Assembly (NCBI GenBank): GCA_902558395.1
Contig: CACEDS010000003.1
Location: 220,920 to 284,919, forward strand
Source of the DNA: an uncultured SAR86 cluster bacterium
GTDB lineage: Bacteria > Pseudomonadota > Gammaproteobacteria > Magnimaribacterales > D2472
Direction of reading: 5' to 3'
Length of the DNA: 64,000 nt
The position numbers and the translations under genes are program-made. Of this stretch, positions 43,351 through 52,829 are shown in pieces; the first letter of the stretch is position 1; each line of letters begins with the position of its first letter. The notes below the pieces were generated by a model that saw only the letters and a list, made by a program, of their open reading frames with translations, had not been told where the DNA came from and searched no databases.

Positions 43351-45978
43351 ATGAGAGCAACAATAGAACAACTAAACAAAACAATACATAGAGTAGCTAT
43401 TAGTTTATTACTAATAGCTCCTTTTATGGTTGGTCAAGAAATTGAAGAGGTTGTAGTAAGTGGTTCATTCATTCCTGATGAAAAAAGAGATACATCTGAA
43501 ATATCAGCAATCTTAGATTCATCTGAAATAGAAAGAACTGGAGATGACAACATCGCGGTTGCTTTAACAAGACTTACAGGTTTAAGTTTGGTTAGAGGTA
43601 AATACGTATATGTTAGAGGTTTAGGTGAAAGATACTCTGCAGCAACATTAAATGGCTCTAATTTACCAAGCCCAGAGCCATTAAAGAGAGTTGTGCCGCT
43701 TGATCTGTTTCCTACCCAAATAATTAACTCTTCAGTAATCCAAAAAACTTATTCTGCAGATATGCCAGGAGAGTTTGGTGGAGGTATTATAGAGATTGAG
43801 ACTAAACCAGTACCAACAGATAGAATATTAGATTTTTCTTTTTCTTCTGGATTTAATGACGCTACTAGTTTATCTGATGGCTTGTTGTATGATGGCGGAG
43901 ATGATGATGATATTGGTTATGATGATGGTATAAGAGATTTTCCTGATTCTGTTCAACAAGCTATAAATAGAAATCTTAAGTTAGATCGCTCAAATTTTGA
44001 TGTAGTTGAATTATCAAATATTGGCCGTGAATTCGAGAATTCAAAGTTATGGGTAATTCAAGAAGGTGAGGTGCCATTAGATCAATCATTTAATTTCACA
44101 TACGGTGATGAACTTGATATATCCATTGATGAAATACTAGGAGATTCAAGCGCAACTTTTGGTGTGATGTTTACTGCAGGTATGAGAAGCTCATGGGATA
44201 CACAAGATGGTATTCGTCAAACTGGAACGCTACAAGCTCAGGATGATGGGACTGCAAATGTTATTGTATCTAACGACAAAACATTTTTAAGTACATCAAA
44301 TGATGTTACATCATACGCTATGTCAGTTATTGGTATTGATACAGATTCTTATGAGCTTAAATACACAGGAATGTACATTCATAAAGGCACCAAAAGAGCA
44401 AGAATACTCGATGGTTATGATTCAAGTGATGCTGGTAACGTTAGAGAAGACTTTATAGAGTTTTTTGAAAGAGAACTTACTAATAATCAAATTAATTATT
44501 CATACATGTATGATAATGGAGCTCAGCTTGATTTAAGATTAACTTCTGGAGAAGCATCAAGACACTCACCATATGAGAGAGTGGTATTTTATGAAGATAC
44601 AGATGATAGAGGTTTCTGGAGATATGACGTTAATACTGGACGAAATCAAACTCAGTTTAGTTATGTCGAAGACAACAATGAAAACGTTGGTCTTGATATA
44701 AGCTATCCGATTCAGCTATTTGAAACAGATGCTGTATTAAAAGTTGGATATGATTTAACAGAAAACAACAGAGATGCACAAGTTAGAAGTTATAGATTTT
44801 TAGCTGAAGGTGGTCCAATTCCTCAGGATGGATTAGATAATAGAATTGATTACATTTTTGCAGATAAAAATTTTGATCCATCAAGATTAATTCTGATAGA
44901 GAATACAGCAGCATCATCACCAGCTGGATATCAAGGTGAGCTTACTACTGATTCAATGTATCTAACAATAGATACTTATATTAATGAAAATTATAGACTT
45001 GCTCTGGGTATTAGATCTGAAAATGGTGAGCAAATGGTAAATACATATGATGTATTTCAACCAGTCGATTCAAATATTGAAAAAGTTCTTGATGAGGATT
45101 ATACGCTTCCATCATTTACTCTTACATATCTACCTGAATTCAATGAAAATCTTCAATTTAGATTAGGTCTATCACAAACTATTGCAAGACCAACATTTAG
45201 AGAACTTTCACCGACTCTATTCATAGATGTTGATACAGATCGAGTAATAGCAGGTTCCTTATACTTAGAAAATTCTGAAATAGATAATATTGATTTAAGA
45301 GCTGAGTATTATTGGGGCGATAACCAATTTATGACAGCTGGAGTATTCTTTAAAGATATATCTAAACCAATTGAAGAAGTTGTTAATGAATCAGGTGATC
45401 TGATCGTTACATCTTATCAGAACGTTCCTGGTGCTGAATTAACAGGTATAGAGCTTGAATACGAGAGAGTATTTGAGGATTTATTGCCAAATTCTAATTG
45501 GGGTCAAACTAAAGAGTTTTTATTAAAATTTAATCTTACAGCCACAGAATCCGAGGTTGTATATGGCGCTAACGATACATATGTTAACAGCCAGGGATCC
45601 TTAATAAGTGCTGCTTCTTTATTTGCTAACGGAAGAGACACACGTCTTCAAGGTCAATCAGACTTAATAGGAAATATTCAATTTGGATGGGACGATCTAC
45701 AAAACGGCTCACAAGGAACTTTTATTGTTAACTATGTTAGCGACAGAGTCCGAGCAAGAGGTATAGATGTGCTTCCAGATGTTATTGAAGAACCTCCTTT
45801 ATTAGTTGATTTTGTTTACTCTAAAGAAATTTATTACGATGCTTCTTCATTAAAAATATCTTTAGAGCTCAGAAATTTACTAGATGAAGACTACTATGCA
45901 GCTATGGCATCATCAGTCATTTATGATAAATATAAACTTGGCTCTTCTGTTTCTCTAGGATTTAAATTTAGTTTTTAA
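43351..45978 (+). CDS. TonB-dependent receptor linked to phoBR and the beta-helix lipoprotein
   Basis: An 875-aa outer-membrane receptor. The N-terminal signal (about residues 1-26) is followed by a TonB-box-like EIEEVVVSGSF, a plug domain with LTRLTGLSLVRGKYVYVRGLGERY, and the barrel with LGLSQTIARPTFREL and a terminal Phe. I use the ATG at 43351, preceded by GGAGAA, rather than the TTG at 43339. It lies 38 bp after the lipoprotein gene with no terminator, so the two form a unit. The likely ligand is a phosphorus compound, inferred from phoBR and the candidate Pho box. Confidence 0.92.
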   Translation: MRATIEQLNKTIHRVAISLLLIAPFMVGQEIEEVVVSGSFIPDEKRDTSEISAILDSSEIERTGDDNIAVALTRLTGLSLVRGKYVYVRGLGERYSAATLNGSNLPSPEPLKRVVPLDLFPTQIINSSVIQKTYSADMPGEFGGGIIEIETKPVPTDRILDFSFSSGFNDATSLSDGLLYDGGDDDDIGYDDGIRDFPDSVQQAINRNLKLDRSNFDVVELSNIGREFENSKLWVIQEGEVPLDQSFNFTYGDELDISIDEILGDSSATFGVMFTAGMRSSWDTQDGIRQTGTLQAQDDGTANVIVSNDKTFLSTSNDVTSYAMSVIGIDTDSYELKYTGMYIHKGTKRARILDGYDSSDAGNVREDFIEFFERELTNNQINYSYMYDNGAQLDLRLTSGEASRHSPYERVVFYEDTDDRGFWRYDVNTGRNQTQFSYVEDNNENVGLDISYPIQLFETDAVLKVGYDLTENNRDAQVRSYRFLAEGGPIPQDGLDNRIDYIFADKNFDPSRLILIENTAASSPAGYQGELTTDSMYLTIDTYINENYRLALGIRSENGEQMVNTYDVFQPVDSNIEKVLDEDYTLPSFTLTYLPEFNENLQFRLGLSQTIARPTFRELSPTLFIDVDTDRVIAGSLYLENSEIDNIDLRAEYYWGDNQFMTAGVFFKDISKPIEEVVNESGDLIVTSYQNVPGAELTGIELEYERVFEDLLPNSNWGQTKEFLLKFNLTATESEVVYGANDTYVNSQGSLISAASLFANGRDTRLQGQSDLIGNIQFGWDDLQNGSQGTFIVNYVSDRVRARGIDVLPDVIEEPPLLVDFVYSKEIYYDASSLKISLELRNLLDEDYYAAMASSVIYDKYKLGSSVSLGFKFSF

Positions 45979-45992
45979 AAATTTATAAAAAT

Positions 45993-46013
45993 ATGGGCTA
46001 CAATGTAGCCCAT
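45993..46013 (+). terminator. Hairpin between TBDT and gspC, possible attenuator
   Basis: A 9-bp perfect stem ATGGGCTAC / GTAGCCCAT with a 3-nt loop is followed by TACATTT, a weak T tail. It lies 7 nt before the gspC ATG, where it could limit readthrough and also hide the ribosome-binding region. Confidence 0.55.
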
Positions 46014-46020
46014 TACATTT

Positions 46021-46422
46021 ATGCTAAATTTTAAATTTCTTAAAAATACTGTTCTAATATTATTGTCATTGATATCTATTTTTTTTGTATATTTATTGTT
46101 CGAATCATATAAGAACACTCCAGTCATAGAGGATATTGGTAATATAACTATTGAGGAATTTATTTCAGAACAGTCGTTAATAAGTGATGAAAATTACGTT
46201 GCAGATGAGTTAATTGAGATTGACTTTAATTACAAGTTAATAGGAATACGGTCTGGAGGAGAAAATTCATCTGTTGTTGTAAAGAAGGCAAATAAAGAAT
46301 ATTTAGTTGTAATGGGCCAGTTATTAGATAATAGATTTGAGCTGGTTGAAGTAAATCAAAATAGCGCTATATTTCGTAATGGTAATAAAATGTATAGAAT
46401 TGATAATGATGAAGAAAAATAG
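46021..46422 (+). CDS. gspC: Type II secretion protein C, minimal form
   Basis: A 133-aa inner-membrane protein: a short N terminus, one membrane helix (about 9-27), a linker and a single HR domain (YKLIGIRSGGENSSVVVKK to NKMYRI). Usual GspC proteins have 270-300 residues with a C-terminal PDZ or coiled coil, absent here. HR contacts the N0 domain of the secretin GspD. No Shine-Dalgarno is visible. The overlap with upstream GspD-frame starts is about 16 bp if GspD begins earlier than I chose. Its first place in the gsp operon supports the assignment. Confidence 0.78.
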   Translation: MLNFKFLKNTVLILLSLISIFFVYLLFESYKNTPVIEDIGNITIEEFISEQSLISDENYVADELIEIDFNYKLIGIRSGGENSSVVVKKANKEYLVVMGQLLDNRFELVEVNQNSAIFRNGNKMYRIDNDEEK

Positions 46423-46423
46423 T

Positions 46424-48283
46424 ATGAAGTTTTTTAAAAATATAATTTTGAACTTATTTCTGTTTTTTGGAAGTGTAAATGTGTTATTGGCACAAGAATC
46501 TTTTATTCTTAATTATGAGGATGTAGACATAAAAAAAGTAACACAGGATATAGCTCAATTTTCAAAAAAAACAATTATTTTAGACCCAAGAGTTAAAGGA
46601 AGAATAACAATATACTCAAACGCTAATTTAGATAGAAGGCAAGTTTGGGATGTATATCTAAGAACAATTCAAGTAAATGGATTTAGTGCAATTTCTGAAA
46701 ATGGTTTTGTAAGAATTGTTCCTGATAATGAAGCTACAAGAGATAAAAATACCGCATCTGTATCCTCATCAGGAGACTATCAAACATTAATAATACCTTT
46801 AATAAACAGATCAACTGAAGAGGTTCTGCCAATGATAAAACCTATAACGGGTAGACAATCTCATTTATCAAGTATCCCCTCAATAAACTCTATTCTAATT
46901 GTAGATAGATCTAGCAATGTTCAAAGGATTAATGATCTTATAAAGGATTTAGATAAAAATAATGCTGCAAAAATATCAATTATAAAATTAAATAACCTAT
47001 CTGCCATTGAAGCAGTCAGAATTCTTGATAAGTTAAAAGCTCAAAATAACCCTACTATCAACAAATTTATAGCTATACCATTCAATCCATCTAATTCAGT
47101 AATTGTTTCAGCTAATGAATATGTCACTAATAATATTAACGAAACACTCAAATCACTAGATGAGGATGTTAAAACAGATGACTCAATTGATATCGTTTAC
47201 CTAAAATATGCTAAATCTGCTGACATAGCAGCAATCCTTAATTCTGTTTCAAGCGGATTCATACCTGACAATGATGGCGCTAAAACAGTGATAACACATC
47301 ATGAAAAAACTAATTCTTTAATTATTTCATCTGCAGAAGCTAATTTAGCAACTATCAGGAATATTATTTCTCAGCTTGATATAAGAAGGGCACAGGTTTT
47401 GGTTGAAGCTATAATTGTTGAATTATCAGAGACTGCCGCCAGTTCTCTTGGTGTTGAGACTGTTTTTAATGGAACTGATAAAGACAGTGTTCCAATTGGC
47501 GTAACTCGTTTTGGTGGCTCAGGACCAGATCTCTTAACAATTATTGGATCTTCAGCTGATGAAACTGATGTAAATTTATCAACCACGGCTTCAGCATCAT
47601 TACTTAATACACAAGGATTGATAGCTGGGTTTGGTGATTTAACTCCTGGCAAGGATAATTTTGTAGGAATTATTAATGCAATATCACAAGACTCTAATTC
47701 AAATATACTTGCAACTCCATCACTAATGGCAATGGATAATGAGTTAGCTACTTCTATAATTGGTCAAGAAATTCCAATTACTACTGGTGAAAGCTTGGGA
47801 ACTAATAATGCTAATCCTTTTAGAACTACATCTAGACAAGAGGTTGGTATTAAACTTGAGGTAACACCTCAAATAAATGAAGGTAGTTCTGTTGTTATGC
47901 AAATTAAAATTGAGGTTTCCGGTGTTGCTGGAGTTCCTATGAGTGGTATAGATATTATTACAAATAAAAGAGCAATTGAGACAACAGCACTTGTTGATAA
48001 CAATCAAATTATAGTTCTTGGGGGTCTTGTTGATGAAGATAAACAAGATACTATTTCTAAGGTTCCACTTCTTGGCTCTGTACCTATTCTTGGAAGATTA
48101 TTTCAATCCTCTTCCTCAACTACTGTTAAGAAAAACCTAATGGTCTTTTTAAGACCAACTATCATAACTGATTCAGAATCAGCCATGTCTACGTCAAGTG
48201 ATAAATACAATTATATAAAGGCTAGACAAATGTTAACTGGTGAATCTCAACAACTAATCGATTTAACCAATCCAAAAGATTAA
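46424..48283 (+). CDS. gspD: Type II secretion outer-membrane secretin
   Basis: A 619-aa secretin. I start at the ATG at 46424, which gives a normal signal peptide (MKFFKN...LLAQ). The earlier ATGs in the ORF track overlap gspC. The N0 domain (NYEDVDIKKVTQDIAQFS) and N1-N3 domains (about 120-330, with repeated LNNLSAIEAVRILDKL-type motifs) precede the secretin core, which ends with the signature VPLLGSVPILGRLF. It forms the outer-membrane channel. Its stop is 6 bp from gspE. Confidence 0.93.
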   Translation: MKFFKNIILNLFLFFGSVNVLLAQESFILNYEDVDIKKVTQDIAQFSKKTIILDPRVKGRITIYSNANLDRRQVWDVYLRTIQVNGFSAISENGFVRIVPDNEATRDKNTASVSSSGDYQTLIIPLINRSTEEVLPMIKPITGRQSHLSSIPSINSILIVDRSSNVQRINDLIKDLDKNNAAKISIIKLNNLSAIEAVRILDKLKAQNNPTINKFIAIPFNPSNSVIVSANEYVTNNINETLKSLDEDVKTDDSIDIVYLKYAKSADIAAILNSVSSGFIPDNDGAKTVITHHEKTNSLIISSAEANLATIRNIISQLDIRRAQVLVEAIIVELSETAASSLGVETVFNGTDKDSVPIGVTRFGGSGPDLLTIIGSSADETDVNLSTTASASLLNTQGLIAGFGDLTPGKDNFVGIINAISQDSNSNILATPSLMAMDNELATSIIGQEIPITTGESLGTNNANPFRTTSRQEVGIKLEVTPQINEGSSVVMQIKIEVSGVAGVPMSGIDIITNKRAIETTALVDNNQIIVLGGLVDEDKQDTISKVPLLGSVPILGRLFQSSSSTTVKKNLMVFLRPTIITDSESAMSTSSDKYNYIKARQMLTGESQQLIDLTNPKD

Positions 48284-48289
48284 TGAACG

Positions 48290-49789
48290 ATGTCTATTTC
48301 GTCCATGGATAGAGAAAAATTTAATATTCTTCCTTATGACTTTGTCAAAGAAAATCAGATTATTGCGTCCAAAGATCCTGATGGTTATGAGGTAATTTCA
48401 CCAAACACTATTTCACCAGACCTTTATCATGAGCTTTTCAAGTTCCTAAAAACTGAATTTGCACTTAAACGAGTCAGTTCAGAAGAATTTAATGAACTTT
48501 TAACAAATACCTTCTCAATTGATGATGCATCTAATGATATATCAGAAGAATTATCTGATGAATTCGATCTTCAATCATTTGCTGGCTCAATTACTGCAAC
48601 TGAAGATTTATTAAGTGGAGGAGATGATACACCAATAATAAAATTAATTAATGGAGTTATTAGCCAGGCTATCAAAAATAGAGCTTCAGATATTCATTTT
48701 GAGCCATATGAAGACAAAATTATAATCAGATATAGGGTTGACGGAATTCTAAGAGAAGTTTTATCACAAGATAGCAAAATATCTTCAGTATTAATCTCTA
48801 GAATTAAAATTATTTCTGGATTAGATATTTCGGAGAGAAGATTGCCACAAGATGGTAGGGTTTCACTTTCTCTTGGTGATAAAAGTGTTGATGTCAGAGT
48901 TTCTACTTTACCCTCATCATATGGTGAGAGAGTAGTTTTAAGGTTGTTAGATAAACAGTCAGCTCAAATAAATATTGATGACTTAGGTCTACCAGAGCAC
49001 ATATTGTCTAATTATAAATCCTCTTTAAAAAATCCTGAGGGAATAATCTTATTCACTGGTCCAACCGGTTCTGGTAAAACTACAACTTTATATGCAGGTC
49101 TCCGATATTTAAGTGACTCTTCCCAGAATATTCTGACAGTTGAAGATCCAGTAGAATATACACTTGAAGGAGTTGGCCAGACCCAAGTTAATTCAAAAAC
49201 CGGATATACATTTGCTAAAGGATTGAGAGCTATTCTTAGACAAGACCCTGATGTTGTCATGATTGGTGAAATGAGAGATGTTGAGACTGCACAAATTGGG
49301 ATTCAAGCAAGCTTAACCGGACATCTGGTTCTTTCTACAGTCCATACAAATAGCGCTATTGCTGCAATTACAAGACTTCGAGATATGGGTATTGAGTCCT
49401 TTCTTTTAGCTTCAAGTTTAAGAACAATAATATCTCAAAGACTTGTAAGAAGATTGTGTTTAAATTGTTGTTTTGAAGAAGATGCTACCAATGAGGTAGC
49501 CAAACTATTTAACTTACCAGCTGGTAAAAAAATATGTAACTCTAAAGGATGTGAGAATTGCTCACATACTGGATATCAAGGAAGGATTGCTATCGCTGAA
49601 TGTATTCAAGTAGATAAAGAATTAAAAGATATGATTCATAATAACTCGTCTGAAAATGAAATTTCAAATTACGTTTTTAAAGACAATCAATCAATAGATC
49701 AGGCTTCATTAGGACTTTTATTAAATGGTGTTACCTCAGCAGAAGAGCTTATTAGGGTTGGAAATTTAAAAGAAGATGCCAACCTATAA
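48290..49789 (+). CDS. gspE: Type II secretion ATPase
   Basis: A 499-aa cytoplasmic ATPase that drives pseudopilus assembly. It has an N-terminal N1E domain, RASDIHFEPYEDKIIIRYRVDG, Walker A GPTGSGKTTTLYA, Asp box ILTVEDPVEY, Walker B DPDVVMIGEMRD, the His box TGHLVLSTVHTN and a C-terminal zinc module with paired Cys (CLNCC...GCENC). All key residues are intact. It overlaps gspF by 14 bp. Confidence 0.96.
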   Translation: MSISSMDREKFNILPYDFVKENQIIASKDPDGYEVISPNTISPDLYHELFKFLKTEFALKRVSSEEFNELLTNTFSIDDASNDISEELSDEFDLQSFAGSITATEDLLSGGDDTPIIKLINGVISQAIKNRASDIHFEPYEDKIIIRYRVDGILREVLSQDSKISSVLISRIKIISGLDISERRLPQDGRVSLSLGDKSVDVRVSTLPSSYGERVVLRLLDKQSAQINIDDLGLPEHILSNYKSSLKNPEGIILFTGPTGSGKTTTLYAGLRYLSDSSQNILTVEDPVEYTLEGVGQTQVNSKTGYTFAKGLRAILRQDPDVVMIGEMRDVETAQIGIQASLTGHLVLSTVHTNSAIAAITRLRDMGIESFLLASSLRTIISQRLVRRLCLNCCFEEDATNEVAKLFNLPAGKKICNSKGCENCSHTGYQGRIAIAECIQVDKELKDMIHNNSSENEISNYVFKDNQSIDQASLGLLLNGVTSAEELIRVGNLKEDANL

Positions 49790-50972
49790 TTATATTGCTC
49801 TAAATAATAATGGTACAAAGAAAAAGGGAATTCTGAGTGCTTCATCTGAAAGAGAAGCAAGAAGATTTATAAAAGATCTTCAATTAACTCCCATAAGTGT
49901 AACTATTACTACTAGGAGACCTTCATTTAGATCAAAGATAAAAAATAAAGAAATAGTTTTAATGACAAGGCAGTTAGCTACTCTTCTTGAAGCGAATACA
50001 TCCATTGTAGATGCATTAAAAATAACCGCAGATCAATTAAATAATAAGGATCTAATAAGTATTATCCTTAATTTACGAGAGGATGTAATACAAGGAAAAA
50101 GACTCGGACAGTCAATGAAAAAGTATCCAGATGTTTTTAATAATACATATTCTTCTTTGGTTACTGCTGGAGATTCATCAGGAAGCCTTGATCTAATATT
50201 TAATAAGTTAGCAGATTATCTTGAAGAGAGTGCATCTATTAGACAAAAGGTTTTCTCAGCTTTAACTTATCCAATTATCTTAATAGGGTTTTCTATAGTA
50301 GTGATAATTGCTTTGTTAACTTTTGTATTACCGCAAGTTATTGGACAGTTTGTAAAAGCAGGAGCCGAACTACCTTTAATAACGAATTTATTAATAGGAT
50401 TATCAAATAATATTTTTATAATTCTTTTATTTTTAGCCATACTTATTTTTTTAGTTACATTAGGCTATAAAAAGCATGTAGCAAATATTGAAAATCATAT
50501 CTCCGCTCATAAAAAATTATTAAATTTACCTTTGATTGGTGATTTTATTTTAATATCTGAAGTTGAAAGGTTTTCGAGTACCATGGCGCTAATTATGGAA
50601 TCTGGTACTAATTTAGACATTGCTTTAGAAGAGTCTTCGAAAGTTTTTAATAATAAATATTTACATCATGTTGTGATGAATGTAAAAAATGATGTGGTTG
50701 AGGGTAAAGATTTTATTTTTTCATTTAATAAAACAAAAGTATTTCCAAGTATATTTATGCAATTAATTTCAAGCGGATATAAGTCAGGAAATTTAGTAAG
50801 GATGTTTTACAAGGCATCAGATTTTTTAAGAAATGAAATTGACTCCAAAAGATCAGTATTTTTATCGCTCTTGGAACCTTTAGTTATAATTTTTATGGGA
50901 GGTTTTATTATGTTAATTGTTCTAGCTATACTTATCCCTATAATGCAGATGAACACTCTCTCACTAGGATAA
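49776..50972 (+). CDS. gspF: Type II secretion inner-membrane platform protein
   Basis: A 398-aa polytopic protein with two homologous cytoplasmic domains (TRQLATLLEANTSIVDALK and FSSTMALIMESGTNLDIALE) and three membrane helices (about 170, 215 and 370). It begins with MPTYNYIAL, typical for GspF/PilC proteins (MxxYxYxAxxxxG). It links the ATPase to the pseudopilus. It is 3 bp from gspG. Confidence 0.95.
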   Translation: MPTYNYIALNNNGTKKKGILSASSEREARRFIKDLQLTPISVTITTRRPSFRSKIKNKEIVLMTRQLATLLEANTSIVDALKITADQLNNKDLISIILNLREDVIQGKRLGQSMKKYPDVFNNTYSSLVTAGDSSGSLDLIFNKLADYLEESASIRQKVFSALTYPIILIGFSIVVIIALLTFVLPQVIGQFVKAGAELPLITNLLIGLSNNIFIILLFLAILIFLVTLGYKKHVANIENHISAHKKLLNLPLIGDFILISEVERFSSTMALIMESGTNLDIALEESSKVFNNKYLHHVVMNVKNDVVEGKDFIFSFNKTKVFPSIFMQLISSGYKSGNLVRMFYKASDFLRNEIDSKRSVFLSLLEPLVIIFMGGFIMLIVLAILIPIMQMNTLSLG

Positions 50973-50975
50973 ATT

Positions 50976-51404
50976 ATGAAAAAATATAAAAAAGGTTTTA
51001 CTTTAATAGAGCTAATGGCTGTATTAGTTATACTTGGTATTTTAGGTACTATCGTTGTTATTAATGTTTCTCCGGTTTTCCAAAGAGCAAATTTAGAGAA
51101 AATAAAAGCAGACATGGCTCAAACTGAAAAAGCATTAGAAATGTATAAATTTAATGAACTTCAGTATCCATCTACTTCTCAAGGATTAGAGGCGCTTATT
51201 ATTCCAAATAGTAGCTTAAAAAACCCTTATTTATTCCCTGAGGATGGTTATATTTCTTCTATACCTTTAGATCCATGGGGAAGAGAATATCTTTATGAAT
51301 TTCCACCAAGAAAATCTAAAAAATTTGATTTATACACTTTAGGTGCAGATGGTATGGAGGGCGGATCTGGAGATGACACTGACATCGGTAATTGGATGCA
51401 ATAA
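50976..51404 (+). CDS. gspG: Type II secretion major pseudopilin
   Basis: A 142-aa pseudopilin with the leader MKKYKKG and cleavage before FTLIELMAVLVILGIL, including Glu5. The C-terminal region carries PLDPWGREY and the calcium-site loop LGADGMEGGSGDDTDIGNW typical of GspG. It would be processed by GspO. gspH starts within its last codons in another frame. Confidence 0.96.
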   Translation: MKKYKKGFTLIELMAVLVILGILGTIVVINVSPVFQRANLEKIKADMAQTEKALEMYKFNELQYPSTSQGLEALIIPNSSLKNPYLFPEDGYISSIPLDPWGREYLYEFPPRKSKKFDLYTLGADGMEGGSGDDTDIGNWMQ

Positions 51405-51888
51405 TCTAAAAAGAGGTTTTACTCTTATAGAGATACTTGTTGTTCTTATTGTAATAGGTATTGCCTCATCATTAATTTTTCTAAACTTTAGCTCAGCAAC
51501 TTCAATTTCAAAAAATCAATCAACTTTTGCTAAATTTTTTCATTATTTATCTGAAGAAAGTATTATCACTGGTAATGTAATAGGCTGGCATGCTGACAAT
51601 AATAATCAATTTTCTTACTCGCTTGATAACAATAATAAAGTCATTTCAAATATTACAAACCCGTATTCTAATAATTGGAAGAATCTGACAAATTTTAAAA
51701 AAACATTTAAGTCATTTGATGGCTCTAAGATTGATTTTAATTTAGACGTCGATGAATCACCTTTGCTATTATTTTATCCTTCGGGTGAAAACTCTGGAGG
51801 CCATATAAATATATATTTTGATAATTATATTCAAATAATTGAAATTAACTCTAATGGAAAAGTCACATCACAAATTATCAACTACTAA
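51373..51888 (+). CDS. gspH: Type II secretion minor pseudopilin H
   Basis: A 171-aa pseudopilin. The likely start is the ATG at 51373, overlapping gspG by 32 bp, which gives a rather long leader ending in LKRG before FTLIEILVVLIVIGIAS. The 51343 start in the ORF track would add a further ten residues. The remaining beta-rich domain is weakly conserved, as is usual for GspH. Position and the class III signal support the call. Confidence 0.85.
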   Translation: MTLTSVIGCNNLKRGFTLIEILVVLIVIGIASSLIFLNFSSATSISKNQSTFAKFFHYLSEESIITGNVIGWHADNNNQFSYSLDNNNKVISNITNPYSNNWKNLTNFKKTFKSFDGSKIDFNLDVDESPLLLFYPSGENSGGHINIYFDNYIQIIEINSNGKVTSQIINY

Positions 51889-52240
51889 AAAAGGCTTTAG
51901 CTTAATTGAGATAGTTGTAGCCTTATTTATTCTAAGCACTTCAATACTTGTTTTATATAATTTAGTTTTGTCTACAAGCATATCCATATTTAATTTAGAT
52001 GATTATTACCACTCCAAGGAAGTTGCAAATAATAGAATAGCTCTAATTCACACTATTGAAAAACCATCAATTGGCAATGCTCGCTCAGGATATATGAAGA
52101 TGGGTAGTAAAGAATGGCGTTGGGAAGAAACCTTTGAAGCCAGTGATTCTGAGGAACTTATAAAATATGTAATATTAGTTCAAGAAAAAAATTCTAATCA
52201 ATATTTATATAAATCTGAAGGATTTCTTATTAATGAATAA
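51854..52240 (+). CDS. gspI: Type II secretion minor pseudopilin I
   Basis: A 128-aa pseudopilin. I start at the ATG at 51854, giving the leader MEKSHHKLSTTKKG before FSLIEIVVALFILSTSI, because the track start at 51839 is TTG. The short C-terminal domain contains NNRIALIH and a late WRWEETFE strand, typical of GspI. It overlaps gspH by 35 bp and gspJ by 8 bp. Confidence 0.88.
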   Translation: MEKSHHKLSTTKKGFSLIEIVVALFILSTSILVLYNLVLSTSISIFNLDDYYHSKEVANNRIALIHTIEKPSIGNARSGYMKMGSKEWRWEETFEASDSEELIKYVILVQEKNSNQYLYKSEGFLINE

Positions 52241-52829
52241 TAAAGGTTTTACAATAATTGAAGTTTTAGTATCACTGGTTATTCTTTCAATGATAGCAAT
52301 AGTATCATCTAATATCTTAAAATCATCTTTAGAGTCAGAACAAGAAACATCTGCACAACTAAATTCAATCAAAGAATTAAGCTTAGCTTCAACCATTATT
52401 AGAAGAGATTTTAGACAAATCGTAAATGCTCGTATGAAAGATTTTTACGGTAATAACCTCTATGGAACTATTATAAATCAGATTAACTCAGATAGTTTAA
52501 TATTTAATTCAAATATTAAATCTATGTCTAATGACGTTTCTCCAATTAAAAGAATTAACTATGAATTAATTGATAATAAGTTGGTCAGAAAACAATTTTT
52601 TTCTTCAAACCCTTATAGTCAAGACGATTTCACAGAAATTGAATTAATTAAAGATATTGAAAATTTACAACTCTCTTTCTTCTATGAAAACTCGTGGCAT
52701 GAATCGTGGCCAATTAGCCTTATAACCTCAAAAAAAATTCCTACTTTGATAAAAATTGAATTTTCAAAGAAAAATAAAGAGTATTCATGGATTATTGATC
52801 CGAACATAACCTATGCATTACAAAACTAA
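52233..52829 (+). CDS. gspJ: Type II secretion minor pseudopilin J
   Basis: A 198-aa pseudopilin with the short leader MNNKG before FTIIEVLVSLVILSMIA, followed by a larger beta domain (IIRRDFRQIVNARMKD, RINYELIDNKLVRKQ). With GspI and GspK it forms the tip complex. It overlaps both neighbours, 8 bp with gspI and 17 bp with gspK. Confidence 0.9.
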   Translation: MNNKGFTIIEVLVSLVILSMIAIVSSNILKSSLESEQETSAQLNSIKELSLASTIIRRDFRQIVNARMKDFYGNNLYGTIINQINSDSLIFNSNIKSMSNDVSPIKRINYELIDNKLVRKQFFSSNPYSQDDFTEIELIKDIENLQLSFFYENSWHESWPISLITSKKIPTLIKIEFSKKNKEYSWIIDPNITYALQN

